DNA of 64,000 nt from Glaciecola sp047250385 (GCF_047250385.1 NZ_JBLBVM010000050.1:62001-126000); one strand, 5' to 3'; counted from the first letter of the stretch, positions 34,922 to 44,479 are shown. A program made the numbers and translations. Notes: generated by a model not told the origin, from the sequence alone.

Positions 34922-35149
34922 TTCATTGGTGTAGGGATCGTGAGTGTTTGGAACGAGAGCTTGGTCTTCACATAACAAAGCGACACGAATATGATGGCCT
35001 TATATTGAACGAGATCTTTCGCGATATCGATGGCATGCCTATGCGACGAGGGGAGCGTTAAGCGCCAAGTGGGTGCTAGTTTTCCCATTCCCCTTCGATT
35101 GCCTTTAGCAATGTACTCAATTTAGTCAATTAATGAAGACTGACAATCA

Positions 35150-37702
35150 TTAACCGCCTTCGCGCAGTAATTTCGCAGGCACAATGCCAAGCTTCTTAAA
35201 CAAATATAAAGCGCCAAATCCAAACACTAAAATTGAAGCGCCGATGGCTAAGCCTGCACCAAGCCAGTAAACGTCAAACGCATATATTTTTAATCGCAAT
35301 TGCAAGACAAGCGCCGCAATTAGCAAACCTAAAGCAATTGAGAATACGCTTACCACCGCGGCTAACAGAGCGTATTCAATAGCAATCGCTTTGCGTATAT
35401 ACGATATTCTTGCACCAATACAAAATAAAATAATGGCATGATAACTTTGCTTATTTCGACCCGCTGCCATCACACTGGCAAGTACCATTAAACTAACGAC
35501 TAAGCTTATGACTGAAATCATGCTTAAACCGCTTGTCCCTTTATTTAATAACTCCCCAGCTGAGTCGAGTAAATCCTTTGTACGTACAGTAATGATGTTG
35601 GGGTAATTTCGCGCAAGTTCACTTTGTAACGCTAAAGCCTCTTGGTCATCCATGTACACTGTACCAACATATGAGTTTATAAATTCATCGAGTGCACCAT
35701 CCGACATGATAGCTTCAAACCAAAAGCGTGTTTGTATACCTTGTTGACTATAAATTCCTGTGAGTACTCCCGTGCGTTCTGCACCTACAAGCGAAAAGCC
35801 CAGTGTATCGCCAACATTTAATTGCATTTGTTTTGCTTCACGATCTTCCATAATAAACGCGAAGTCTATATCGGTATTAGTATTGCTTTGTGTTGCTGAA
35901 CCGGCGTTGAACGAATCGTCCCAAATCCCTCCCTCTACAATTTTGATACCATCAATGTTGTTCGATAGATAACTTAATTTATGCTCATCACGTGCCATGT
36001 CTTGCCAATCTATTCCTTGTTCAGCAAGCTCACGAATTGGCGTTCCATTAATCGCAAATACTCTAGCGCGTACCATCGGTGACAAAGTCAACTTGTCGAC
36101 CGATTCGAATTTTTGTGTGCTTGTTTCAATGGCGTCTTTTTGATTGGCCAACACATCGTAGAGGACAAGCGCTGGTGCTTGCTCAGGAATCGTGTTTTGA
36201 ACCAGTCGCAGTAAACTGACAACAATGACGGTACAAGCTACCAATAAGGTAAGCGCGGTGCCTAAAGACATTAAAGTAACTCTTAATGGCGTGCCAGGCC
36301 TATGCATATTCGCTAGCGCTAAACGAATGGCTGCATGATGAGCAAGCGATGGGCGCTGCTCCATTGTTTTAGAAAAGTACCTTATTAAATGCACCACACC
36401 TTCAAAAAAGAGTAGGCAAATGACCACTGTGGCGACAAAGGCCAAACCAAAGAGAACATCGGGTATGGCCAGAAGGACAACTGACGTTAGAAGCACGACA
36501 AAGAGGTAGCTCGCCATTCGCCAGTTTTTAGTCATAGTGTCACCATGGATACTATTGGCTCTAAACAAGTGCGCAACATCCACCTGCAAGGCACGACCTA
36601 AAGCGGGAAGAGCAAACGTAAACGCAGTGACAATACCAAAGCACCACGCGGCAATAGCTGCCAGTAGTACATCATTCGTTAACAGTGCCACAGGTAGGTC
36701 TTGGGCCAATATCTGACTACCTAACCAAGCCATAGTGCTACCGAGTAAAACGCCAATCAAACCAGAAAGCGAGGCCAAAATAGCCACTTGAATGACGAAC
36801 ACCTGACCAATACGTGAGTCTCTTAGACCACATGCTTTTAACGTCGCGATTGTTTCGCGCTTACTTTGTAGGTAAACCGAGATACTATTAAATACGCCTA
36901 AGCCACCAATAAATAGTGTACTAAAAGCAATAATTAATAAGCCCGACGCAATTTGAGATAAACGCTCAGAAATACGAGCGCTTCTATCTTCGAAGGTTTG
37001 AATTTCCCATTCGGTATTTGGGAATTGCTTAATAAAATTTTCTTCCCAAGTGCTAGCGTCTAGCTCTGTGCGGATCCTATATTCGTGCTCGACACGACTA
37101 CCGGGACGCATTAAGCCTGATGCATTCATGGCTTGTTCTGAAATTAAAACAGGTGCACCTCGCCAGTTTGCATTGAGTCTTCTGTCGGGTTGTTCTAGTA
37201 CCAATGCTCTGATCACTAGCGTCAAATCGCCTACATAAATCTTGTCACCTACGCTTAATGATGAGCGCTCTGCTAAAATAGGATCAATCGCGACTCCCCA
37301 ATATTCGCCATCATTCGCCAGCGCATCACTTAAATCTTGTTCGGGTGAAAGAGCAAGTTTGCCATAAAGTGGATATGCACTATCGGTGCTGAGTAACTCA
37401 ACAAGGGCAAAGTCGTCACTCTCGGTACTTATCATGGTATCTAGTTCGCGGGTAAGCGAAATGTCGCTTGTTTCTTGTATCCACGCAATAACGTCTTCAT
37501 CAATCGGTTGATTAGATTCGATTTCTATATCGCCGCCCATTAACGCACGAGTATCCGACAATAGTACTCTATCTAACATGGTATAGAGGCTAGCTGAGGC
37601 CATGACCAAGCACACACCAAACACTAAGCACGCACAAAACAGCCATAATTTTTTGAGGCTTTGGACTAAATCAGCCCAAGCAAACTTAAACGAGAAGGTC
37701 AC
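35150..37702 (-). CDS. ABC transporter permease, YbbP-like FtsX family
   Basis: The 850-residue membrane protein has one N-terminal helix, a large periplasmic domain, then groups of helices repeated in two FtsX-type halves and a second periplasmic domain, the ten-helix plan of YbbP-like permeases. Its ATG at 37702 lies within the end of the ATPase gene (17-bp overlap), so the two form one transporter. In E. coli the ybbAP pair lies next to tesA, which is absent here. It is probably a mechanotransmission or lipid/substrate-extruding ABC system; the substrate is unknown. Confidence 0.85.
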   Translation of the reverse strand: MTFSFKFAWADLVQSLKKLWLFCACLVFGVCLVMASASLYTMLDRVLLSDTRALMGGDIEIESNQPIDEDVIAWIQETSDISLTRELDTMISTESDDFALVELLSTDSAYPLYGKLALSPEQDLSDALANDGEYWGVAIDPILAERSSLSVGDKIYVGDLTLVIRALVLEQPDRRLNANWRGAPVLISEQAMNASGLMRPGSRVEHEYRIRTELDASTWEENFIKQFPNTEWEIQTFEDRSARISERLSQIASGLLIIAFSTLFIGGLGVFNSISVYLQSKRETIATLKACGLRDSRIGQVFVIQVAILASLSGLIGVLLGSTMAWLGSQILAQDLPVALLTNDVLLAAIAAWCFGIVTAFTFALPALGRALQVDVAHLFRANSIHGDTMTKNWRMASYLFVVLLTSVVLLAIPDVLFGLAFVATVVICLLFFEGVVHLIRYFSKTMEQRPSLAHHAAIRLALANMHRPGTPLRVTLMSLGTALTLLVACTVIVVSLLRLVQNTIPEQAPALVLYDVLANQKDAIETSTQKFESVDKLTLSPMVRARVFAINGTPIRELAEQGIDWQDMARDEHKLSYLSNNIDGIKIVEGGIWDDSFNAGSATQSNTNTDIDFAFIMEDREAKQMQLNVGDTLGFSLVGAERTGVLTGIYSQQGIQTRFWFEAIMSDGALDEFINSYVGTVYMDDQEALALQSELARNYPNIITVRTKDLLDSAGELLNKGTSGLSMISVISLVVSLMVLASVMAAGRNKQSYHAIILFCIGARISYIRKAIAIEYALLAAVVSVFSIALGLLIAALVLQLRLKIYAFDVYWLGAGLAIGASILVFGFGALYLFKKLGIVPAKLLREGG

Positions 37703-38369
37703 GATTTTCCTCTACTATCAGCTTACCTTTCTCCAAGCAAAACAGTTTTTTACAGCGTTTAGCTAAGCGCATATCGTGAGTAACAATGACTAAAGTTGCC
37801 TGAGATTGCGCATGTAGGTCAAATAGTAAATCGGCGACCATTTTGCCTGTGTTTTCATCTAAATTGCCGGTAGGCTCATCGGCCAGTATCAGCCTTGGTT
37901 GATGCACGAGGGCTCGTGCGATAGCAACGCGCTGCTGTTCGCCGCCCGAAAGTTGTTGTGGATAATGATTGACTCTATGTCCTAGTCCAACACTCTCTAG
38001 CATTTTTTTTGCGCGAGGTAGGGCATCGACGTGGCCGGCAATATCAAGGGGTAAAGCTGCGTTTGCCAATGCACTTAAACTATCAATTAAATGAAATGAT
38101 TGGAATACGATACCCATGTTATCGCGACGAAAGTCGGCGAGTTCGTCGGTCGAAAGAGTCGAAAGTTTTTGCTTGTCGAGTTCGATATAACCCGAGCTTG
38201 GCTGCTCTAGCGCAGCAAGTAGCTGTAACAGCGTCGTTTTACCTGAACCTGATGGTCCTACAATAGCGACAGTATCACCGCCGTGCATAGTAAAGTTGAG
38301 GTTATCGAGTACACGAAGTGGTTTATCTTCCTGTCCATACTCCATACTAAGGTCAGAAACGTGAATCAA
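37686..38369 (-). CDS. ABC transporter ATP-binding protein, YbbA-like
   Basis: The 227-residue ATPase has all nucleotide-binding motifs: Walker A GPSGSGKT, Q-loop FQSFHL, signature LSGGEQQR, Walker B LILADEPTG and a switch His in VTHDM. It belongs to the LolD/MacB-ATPase-like group that serves FtsX-type permeases. It overlaps the permease gene downstream by 17 bp. Confidence 0.9.
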   Translation of the reverse strand: MIHVSDLSMEYGQEDKPLRVLDNLNFTMHGGDTVAIVGPSGSGKTTLLQLLAALEQPSSGYIELDKQKLSTLSTDELADFRRDNMGIVFQSFHLIDSLSALANAALPLDIAGHVDALPRAKKMLESVGLGHRVNHYPQQLSGGEQQRVAIARALVHQPRLILADEPTGNLDENTGKMVADLLFDLHAQSQATLVIVTHDMRLAKRCKKLFCLEKGKLIVEENRDLLV

Positions 38370-38440
38370 TCTGTTCTCCTACTTATGTTTTTTACACTTT
38401 ATTACATATCACATACGCACGCAGAGCAAACTCAGACCAT

Positions 38441-38494
38441 AGGCACTTTTTAATGGAAGCCATGTGGACCTATTTTTCTTTATCAGAATACTGA
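38441..38494 (+). pseudogene. Fragment of a Gfo/Idh/MocA-type gene
   Basis: The frame reads RHFLMEAMWTYFSLSEY then TGA. Bases 38453-38472 (ATGGAAGCCATGTGGACCTA) are identical to 32094-32113 of the oxidoreductase gene, and the flanking CTTTTT and TTT also match. The motif FLMEAMWTYF is conserved in that family. No more of the gene is present on either side, so it looks like a leftover of a lost paralogue or of local recombination. Confidence 0.5.
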
Positions 38495-38552
38495 CGCACG
38501 TACGATCTGCGCCATTACACGAAAACCAACATAACAAAGTTAGGACCGAAGC

Positions 38553-39863
38553 TTATTTTGAGGGGATCAAAATGAGTTCCTGTTGCGGTGGGATCAAGTA
38601 TTCGGCACCACTTTCGGTGATGACAGCCATTTCTTCCACCGAAATCGTTTTAAACGTTCCGTCTTTGCGTTGCCAACTGTGAAATCCGTCAAACGCGAAT
38701 ACCATTCCAGCCTGAAGTTTTTTATTAGCGCTTGGTCTCACAGTAGGGGAACGAGAGCCGCCTAAATTAGGACCAGTATCATGGGCAACATAACCGACGG
38801 GATGACCGGTGCTCCACATTACCGGTTCAGAACCACTTTTTTTCATCAACACGGATTGAGCAGCGTCCACATCAATGCCTTTTATACCCGGTCTCATGGC
38901 CTGAAATGCAGCAAATCCGCCAGCTTTTGCACTGTCCCAATAATGTTGAATATCTTTGGGAGCAACGGTTTCTCCTTCTTTTAAAACATAAGCAAAGCGT
39001 TGAATATCACTTACCCAACGATCGTACAGCTTGATACCGAAGTCGATTTGGATCACATCGCCCGGAATAATGACTCTATTGGTAGCATGCGAGTGGCCAC
39101 GATCAGGTCCCGAATTTACGTTGGGGTTTTGGTCTGGCGCCCACGCATCTTTAACACCGGCTAGTCGCATTTTTTCTTTTAGGAAAGCCGCGACATCCGC
39201 ATCTGTGGTTTTTCCAGGAACCACAAGCTGGTATGCCTCAATCTGCCATAATGCCGTCAACCTCGCGGCTTCTTTCATGATGGCAACTTCTTCTGGGAGC
39301 TTTACAGATAACCAGTTATAAACCACGTTTTCTGATGATACGAGTCGGCTTGAATAGTCATCACCTAAGGCATTTTCGAGCGCCTTTCGTTGGGAATAAC
39401 TTAAGCCATCGGCTTGAGCATTTTGGCTAGATGAATTTATCGCGATTGATTTAAAGCCTTTTGTTTTGATGAACACAGCAACTTGGTCTATAGACGATTG
39501 ATTGCGCGGGACGGAAATGACCTCATGCATGACATTAAGATCTGCTAATGCAGTTGATTCGCTGGAGGGAGAGAAAGCGAGAGAATGAAACGTATTGTTT
39601 TCAAGGTAGAATAGAAACACCGCGGTCGACCCCGCATTTTCACAACCAACATGATCTGCCAAGGGATCGTTATTGTTCTCTCTACAAATGGTCAACCATG
39701 CATCTACGTTTGCGTTTTTTAAAGCATTAGGTAGTAATTGCTCGATACGTTGCTTTCGTATCTCTGGCCAAGGGTCTTTGCCGCTATGAGCATCGCTCGC
39801 ATAAGACATGGACGTAAAGTTTGAAAAAAGAAATGTGGCTAAAACCGCTACTAATCTATACAT
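38553..39863 (-). CDS. M24 family (Xaa-Pro aminopeptidase-like) metallopeptidase, exported
   Basis: The 436-residue protein has a signal peptide (MYRLVAVLATFLFSNFTSMSYA) and a pita-bread domain from about residue 190. Candidate metal ligands are the Asp in QIDFG, the Asp in WVSDIQR, the His in STGHPVGYVAHDTG and the Glu pair in ISVEEMAV. It probably removes N-terminal residues before proline or otherwise cleaves short peptides in the periplasm. The start ATG 39863 gives the signal sequence. Confidence 0.85.
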   Translation of the reverse strand: MYRLVAVLATFLFSNFTSMSYASDAHSGKDPWPEIRKQRIEQLLPNALKNANVDAWLTICRENNNDPLADHVGCENAGSTAVFLFYLENNTFHSLAFSPSSESTALADLNVMHEVISVPRNQSSIDQVAVFIKTKGFKSIAINSSSQNAQADGLSYSQRKALENALGDDYSSRLVSSENVVYNWLSVKLPEEVAIMKEAARLTALWQIEAYQLVVPGKTTDADVAAFLKEKMRLAGVKDAWAPDQNPNVNSGPDRGHSHATNRVIIPGDVIQIDFGIKLYDRWVSDIQRFAYVLKEGETVAPKDIQHYWDSAKAGGFAAFQAMRPGIKGIDVDAAQSVLMKKSGSEPVMWSTGHPVGYVAHDTGPNLGGSRSPTVRPSANKKLQAGMVFAFDGFHSWQRKDGTFKTISVEEMAVITESGAEYLIPPQQELILIPSK

Positions 39864-40000
39864 AAATTCGCTTGCGCTGGCTTGTTTTTTAACAGCATAA
39901 TCTGAAATAAAGTTGCTTACTACCCCTATTCTCTGAAACAGTTTATTTATGGATTTCAGATAATTATGAAAAGCCTGACAATGATGAGTTATGAAACGTA

Positions 40001-40648
40001 TTATTTTTTTGCTTTTTGAGATAGCAAATAAACGCCCTCGTAAATCTCGCCTTCACCACGAAAGCCGCCTTCCATTTTGCCTCTATGTAGTTGGTTAATG
40101 TTGTAGTAGTTGCTGTAAACCTCATTCACAATCTCATTGGTAACGCTAAATGGAGGGCCGGCGAACAGTGACTGATCGTAATCAAAGGTGACTAAGAATT
40201 GTTGTTTCGTGTGAGTGATTTCGCGCAGATGCTGGCTATATCGAATGCGCATTGGTTCGGGTAAGGCTACTAATGCCGCTCGGTCAAAGGTGCCATCAAT
40301 ATTCGCGATATCATTCGCTTTTAAATGAAAGAAATCGCCCACATACACTAGCAAATTCTCAACGGAGTATTTCTTTAATTGCCCGTGTGACTCAATTTTA
40401 GGTTCGACGCCAAGCTCAGCAAACAGTGCCTTCACCGCATCTTCATTCAATTCAATAGCGACAACAGAGAATCCCTTCATTAGGAACCATTCAATATCCT
40501 TAGTTTTGCCACACAGAGGCACAAAAATATGCGCGGCGTTTGGCAAGCCCCACTTATCGAAATACTGCTTTAATAAGCCATTCCCTTCAGTTTCGTGAAA
40601 ACCTATCTCGTTTTTTTGCCAACGGCGATGCCAAAAATCGGGTTCCAT
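40001..40648 (-). CDS. tpm: Thiopurine S-methyltransferase
   Basis: The 215-residue protein starts MEPDFWHRRWQKNEIGFHE, the family hallmark, and has the SAM-binding region FVPLCGKTKDIEWF and DRAALVALPEPMR. Bacterial TPMT proteins methylate thiols or metalloid compounds such as selenium and tellurium species. Full family length. It is followed on the same strand, upstream, by acpH. Confidence 0.9.
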   Translation of the reverse strand: MEPDFWHRRWQKNEIGFHETEGNGLLKQYFDKWGLPNAAHIFVPLCGKTKDIEWFLMKGFSVVAIELNEDAVKALFAELGVEPKIESHGQLKKYSVENLLVYVGDFFHLKANDIANIDGTFDRAALVALPEPMRIRYSQHLREITHTKQQFLVTFDYDQSLFAGPPFSVTNEIVNEVYSNYYNINQLHRGKMEGGFRGEGEIYEGVYLLSQKAKK

Positions 40649-40734
40649 TTATTTCTGCCTTTTTAATTGTTTGCTTTTAACTAGGAGTGATTAACAGACA
40701 AATCTTAACTTCATAATGCAGATTATCGTCAGGC

Positions 40735-41328
40735 CTAAACAACAAGTTGTCGCGCCTTAGCTTGGCTATACTCAATAAGCTCTGGATAGAAATTAAGAAA
40801 CCTTTCGCGTAATTCTACATCATGATCGGCAATGAATTCAGCCGCTTCGTCGGCGAACAAAATACGCTTATTTAAACGCCTCTCTATTTGCTCAAAAGAA
40901 CGTTTACAATTCCTTGCCTCTTGATAATCTGACAGCCATCGATGGTTTAATAAACCCTGCCGTACTTGCTGAAATCGTTCACTAATAGTATCGGGGTGTT
41001 GCTGCACTTCTGTGTAAAAGCGATCAAGTATCTTATCCAAATTTGGATCTGTAAATTGCGACCAATGAGCACATAGAAGATGGTCAAAATAAATATCGAT
41101 AACGATGCCGGACATGCGCCTAACTGACTTTGGAAACATCTCTCTTAAGGCTTTTACATCATCATGAGCATCGGTGTAACTATCTATTTTACGATGCAGT
41201 TTTACGCCGAGTTGATGCTCATCGTTAAGGTGAGACAAATCACTACCCTTAACAAAATCACCAAAAAAATTACCGAGCATACTCGTGTTGGTCACATGAG
41301 CTAAGTGAATATGGGCTAAGTAATTCAT
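40735..41328 (-). CDS. acpH: Acyl carrier protein phosphodiesterase
   Basis: The 197-residue protein begins MNYLAHIHLAHVTNTSMLGNFFGDFVKG, characteristic of AcpH, which removes 4'-phosphopantetheine from acyl carrier protein. Conserved HD-type residues include the H/D in GVKLHRKIDSYTD and the D in DIYFDHLLCAHW. Full length. Neighbours are tpm downstream and a small hypothetical gene upstream on the same strand. Confidence 0.9.
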   Translation of the reverse strand: MNYLAHIHLAHVTNTSMLGNFFGDFVKGSDLSHLNDEHQLGVKLHRKIDSYTDAHDDVKALREMFPKSVRRMSGIVIDIYFDHLLCAHWSQFTDPNLDKILDRFYTEVQQHPDTISERFQQVRQGLLNHRWLSDYQEARNCKRSFEQIERRLNKRILFADEAAEFIADHDVELRERFLNFYPELIEYSQAKARQLVV

Positions 41329-41397
41329 GACTTTTTACTCATAATTCATATTCCATTTGTGTATTTAGCGTTAATCACAGAGAGCTTTTAAAGATAA

Positions 41398-41700
41398 CTA
41401 TTTATTTCGCTCGTAAGCCGGAATGTTGGTGTAGCTATCATCGCCCCGCAATAGCGCTTCATGCAGATTTGCCTTGCGTTTATGCCTAGCCTCAATGGTC
41501 TCATTGAACACATCAAAGTGCGCTTTCTCCATCACCTTTAGTGCGTCTTGATTAGAAATGAGTCCAATCACTTTACCGGCTTGCATATAACCTTCAAGTC
41601 GAAATTTTTGTTTGTCATCTTTCTGGTACTTTTTTGCCTTCTGGAAAATGACCAATAGTTGTTGATAGCAACTTTCAAGAAAAGCTTCACGATCCATCAT
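41398..41700 (-). CDS. Conserved small hypothetical protein
   Basis: The 100-residue product is highly charged and helical, with no signal peptide and no recognised domain (MMDREAFLESCYQQLLVIF...). GGAG lies 8 nt before the ATG. It sits 69 nt upstream of acpH and 32 nt downstream of the MBL-fold gene on the same strand, so it may be in one transcript with them. It is probably a cytoplasmic protein of unknown role. Confidence 0.6.
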   Translation of the reverse strand: MMDREAFLESCYQQLLVIFQKAKKYQKDDKQKFRLEGYMQAGKVIGLISNQDALKVMEKAHFDVFNETIEARHKRKANLHEALLRGDDSYTNIPAYERNK

Positions 41701-41732
41701 TTCATTCGCTCCTTTGTTGTATGTCTTACCTA

Positions 41733-42776
41733 TTATTTTACCTCAGTACCAATTTCCATCACTTCACCAGGCTTTGAAAAGTAGGGCTTTCCCGACTGTA
41801 ACAATGGAACCGGCACTTGTTTCGGCACATGCACACCAACACTTTTTTCGGCGTTGATGCGATAATCTAAAATGTAATTGCCGGTATTAGTTAGAAAGAA
41901 CCAATAAGGTGGAAAAGCGACCGTGGTTTTCTGTGCTTCCCAAAAGGTTCTTAGTGGTCGAAAGTGCTTGTCGTTTGGATCGGCGTCGCCCATGTGTATG
42001 AAGGTTAACTCGTCTTTGTTGCCATCCATTTCGTGGGGCAGACGTACGCGGTAAACAATGTTACTAACGTCTGCACGGCCAGGCCAGCCTGCGTGTGGTA
42101 TGCGTACAGCATCAACCTTGATATCGTTGACGGAAAAGCTAATAGGCGCTTCTTCATATGCTAGTTCGATTTTTGTGATGCGACTTTTTACTTTCTCGAA
42201 ACCGCTGAGTTCTTGCATTTCCGTAATAGCTTGCGCGGGCGCGACTAGCTCAACTGCGCTATGTTTAAGCATGTAGTCGAGCATGTCTTGTTCAGCAAAG
42301 TGATCGCCGTGAGCATGACTAACAAAAATGGCGCTGATATCGTTGTAAGGTGTTTCATTGTTCATGATTGCTTTGAGAGTTTCATCAGGCACGAGTTGAT
42401 ATATGTTGTAGTCGTTGTGAAAGAAAGGGTCGAACAGGACTTTCACTTTGTCTGTTGAAATCAAAATTCCTTCATTAGCTAGATAAGTGGCAGTGGCCGG
42501 TGTTTTTTGTTGGAGAGGTTCTTTGTAATTATGAGCTTTATGATCGCTAAGACTTTCATTGTGGCTGTGAGCTTTGTGAGTACTGGTGGTTTCTGTTGAG
42601 CTAATTGTTTTTTGTTCGCTATGGGCTGTTTGTGAGCTAAGGGCTGTATGTGAGCTAAGGGCTTTTCCATGACCAAAAGCATTAGCGGAAACAGTACAGA
42701 TGAAACAAAAAATGCAGACGAACGAAGCTTTTCTGACTTTATAACTGATTTTGAATGTTGCATTTTTATTTTGCAT
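41733..42776 (-). CDS. MBL-fold metallo-hydrolase, exported, with His/Ser-rich N-terminus
   Basis: The 347-residue protein starts at ATG 42776 (AAGGA 8 nt upstream) and carries an N-terminal membrane/signal segment (ASFVCIFCFICTVSANAFG). About 60 residues rich in His, Ser, Thr and Lys follow (repeats like SSHTAL, THKAHSH, DHKAHNY), then a metallo-beta-lactamase fold with SHAHGDHF and the later His/Asp residues in PHAGWPG and HMGDAD. It resembles UlaG-like lactonases/hydrolases. The His-rich linker might bind zinc; substrate unknown. Confidence 0.8.
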   Translation of the reverse strand: MQNKNATFKISYKVRKASFVCIFCFICTVSANAFGHGKALSSHTALSSQTAHSEQKTISSTETTSTHKAHSHNESLSDHKAHNYKEPLQQKTPATATYLANEGILISTDKVKVLFDPFFHNDYNIYQLVPDETLKAIMNNETPYNDISAIFVSHAHGDHFAEQDMLDYMLKHSAVELVAPAQAITEMQELSGFEKVKSRITKIELAYEEAPISFSVNDIKVDAVRIPHAGWPGRADVSNIVYRVRLPHEMDGNKDELTFIHMGDADPNDKHFRPLRTFWEAQKTTVAFPPYWFFLTNTGNYILDYRINAEKSVGVHVPKQVPVPLLQSGKPYFSKPGEVMEIGTEVK

Positions 42777-42944
42777 CTTACGTTCCTTGGCTCCCGATTT
42801 TATCGCCTTCGATATGTTTTTAGTTTGCTCACAACAAACACGGCAATAACCCAAAAAATAACCTATCACACTGCTCGCCATATTATGCCAATAAATGCTA
42901 CTTTACGCCTTATACAAAATTGAATATATGAACATTTCTTCACT

Positions 42945-44177
42945 ATGCCTCTCAACGAAAACCAGACAAACGCAGATCAGACTGAGAACAAGCCAGCCAA
43001 TATCAGAGCCATCATTCAAGATTGGAGCTTGTCTGCAACAGTGGCGGGGTTCATTGCGGTCTTGATCGGCTTCGCAAGTGCAATGGCAATTGTACTCCAA
43101 GCGGGACAAGCAGCTGGTGCGTCACCTGAAAGACTCGAATCGTGGATTTGGGCACTTGGTATCGGCATGGGGATAGGGTGTATCGTGCTTTCTATTTGGT
43201 ACAAGCGGCCGATTATTATTGTGTGGTCCACGCCCGGCGCTGCACTGCTAGCCACAAGTTTAATGGGCGCAAGCATCGAGCAGGCGACAGGTATTTTTAT
43301 TTTCGTCGCTATCTTATCTATATTAGTTGGCGTGACTGGCGCGTTTCAAAAACTGACCTCATATATTCCATTGCCTATCGCCTCTGCGTTGCTGGCAGGA
43401 GTGCTATTTCAGTTTGGCTTGCAAATATTCACGTCGTTTCAAATCAACCCTGTTTTGGTCGCAATAATGCTTGGTGTTTACTTATTCACAAAGCAAATTT
43501 TACCTCGCTATGCGATTGTCTGCGTGCTGTTAGTAGGCATGCTTGTTACGATTTTTCAGGGGCAATTAGCTACGGAGAATCTAAGTTTTGGCCTAACGAC
43601 GCCCATTTGGACTACCCCAGAATTTGATTTGAATTTACTCATCGGCATCGGCATTCCTTTGTTCATCGTTACCATGACATCGCAAAACTTGCCTGGTATC
43701 GCGGTCCTCAAAACCAGTGGTTACGAAAAACAATCTATTTCCCCCATACTCACCACTGTCGGTGGCATTAATTTAGTCTTAGCCCCCTTTGGTGGTTTCA
43801 CGTTTAACTTAGCCGCGATTACAGCCGCTATTTGCACCAGCGAAGAAGCTCATCCAGACAAAGATAAACGTTATATCGCTGGCATAGCGTCAGGGATTTT
43901 CAATATTATTGCAGGTCTGCTAGGTGCAGCCGTAGTGGCCCTTTTTGCTAGCTTTCCTGTGGCATTTATATCAGCATTGGCCGGCATTGCCCTTCTTGGC
44001 ACTATCGCCAATTCACTGCATGGCGCTTTTGTTGAGCCTTCCTATCGTGAGGCTGCCTTAGTCACCTTTTTGGTGAGCGCATCAGGCGTAAGCTTCTTCG
44101 ACGTTGCCGCCACATTTTGGGGTGTTGTGTTTGGTCTTATTGTCCTGTTTTTTCAGAGACTTAAGCGCAGAAACTAA
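42945..44177 (+). CDS. benE: Benzoate/H+ symporter family permease
   Basis: The 410-residue inner-membrane protein has about 12 helices and the BenE-type features VWSTPGAALLA near residue 95 and FGGFTFNLAAITAAICT in the C-terminal half. It should import benzoate or a related aromatic acid with protons. No aromatic degradation gene is near, so the real substrate is uncertain. The Shine-Dalgarno before ATG 42945 is weak. It is divergent from the MBL-fold gene. Confidence 0.85.
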   Translation: MPLNENQTNADQTENKPANIRAIIQDWSLSATVAGFIAVLIGFASAMAIVLQAGQAAGASPERLESWIWALGIGMGIGCIVLSIWYKRPIIIVWSTPGAALLATSLMGASIEQATGIFIFVAILSILVGVTGAFQKLTSYIPLPIASALLAGVLFQFGLQIFTSFQINPVLVAIMLGVYLFTKQILPRYAIVCVLLVGMLVTIFQGQLATENLSFGLTTPIWTTPEFDLNLLIGIGIPLFIVTMTSQNLPGIAVLKTSGYEKQSISPILTTVGGINLVLAPFGGFTFNLAAITAAICTSEEAHPDKDKRYIAGIASGIFNIIAGLLGAAVVALFASFPVAFISALAGIALLGTIANSLHGAFVEPSYREAALVTFLVSASGVSFFDVAATFWGVVFGLIVLFFQRLKRRN

Positions 44178-44185
44178 AGCACAAA

Positions 44186-44222
44186 AAAGTGTCCGCTGCG
44201 GACACTTTAACTGTCCGCGGAC
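44186..44222. promoter_or_regulatory. Double palindrome, putative enhancer site for the sigma-54 regulator
   Basis: AAAGTGTCCGC-T-GCGGACACTTT (44186-44208) is a perfect 11-bp inverted repeat and GTCCGCGGAC (44213-44222) a second palindrome using the same GTCC/GGAC half-sites. They lie 57-93 bp upstream of the sigma-54-type -24 element, where an enhancer-binding protein would sit; the regulator encoded at 49206-50552 is the natural candidate. The first hairpin may additionally end the benE transcript. Confidence 0.65.
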
Positions 44223-44277
44223 GCTTTCCAAGCTAAAAATAACAGTCAATTTCTATATAATTCAAACAGTTAACTTC

Positions 44278-44293
44278 TGGCACAATACTCGCA
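44278..44293 (+). promoter_or_regulatory. Sigma-54-type promoter of the exporter operon
   Basis: TGGCACAATACTCGCA matches the sigma-54 consensus TGGCAC-N5-TTGCA except for one base, with GG at 44279-44280 and GC at 44291-44292 exactly 10 nt apart. Transcription would begin near 44304 and include the small ORF at 44363 and the exporter genes. Confidence 0.75.
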
Positions 44294-44362
44294 CTAACAA
44301 GACTATCGTTATAAATTTGAAAGTGTGTGAATGCAAATTATTCACCATCAAGGGAGTGTCAC

Positions 44363-44479
44363 TTGTTAGCCATGTACTTGTTATTAAGTCCTATTTTCGT
44401 GCTGGTCGTTGCCGGTATCGTGAGTTTAGTTGAAGCGCTAATGGCTGAGCAAAACCAATGGAGCGTCGATCATGATTAA
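44363..44479 (+). CDS. Small single-helix membrane protein heading the exporter operon
   Basis: A 38-codon frame starts at TTG 44363, with AGGGAG ending 6 nt upstream, and stops at TAA 44477. An ATG at 44372 could also start it but is 15 nt from the Shine-Dalgarno. The product begins MLAMYLLLSPIFVLVVAGIV and ends in a polar tail, so it is one membrane helix with a short exposed end. Its stop overlaps the adaptor's ATG (CATGATTAA) by 8 bp, indicating coupled translation. It may be a small subunit or regulator of the exporter. It is below the size of ordinary gene-finder cut-offs. Confidence 0.6.
   Translation: MLAMYLLLSPIFVLVVAGIVSLVEALMAEQNQWSVDHD

Noticed and set aside
34922..35060. Open stretch reading CLERELGLHITKRHEYDGLI after the TIR gene
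   Set aside because: It has no start codon or Shine-Dalgarno and no family match by eye; it may be chance or a tiny remnant.
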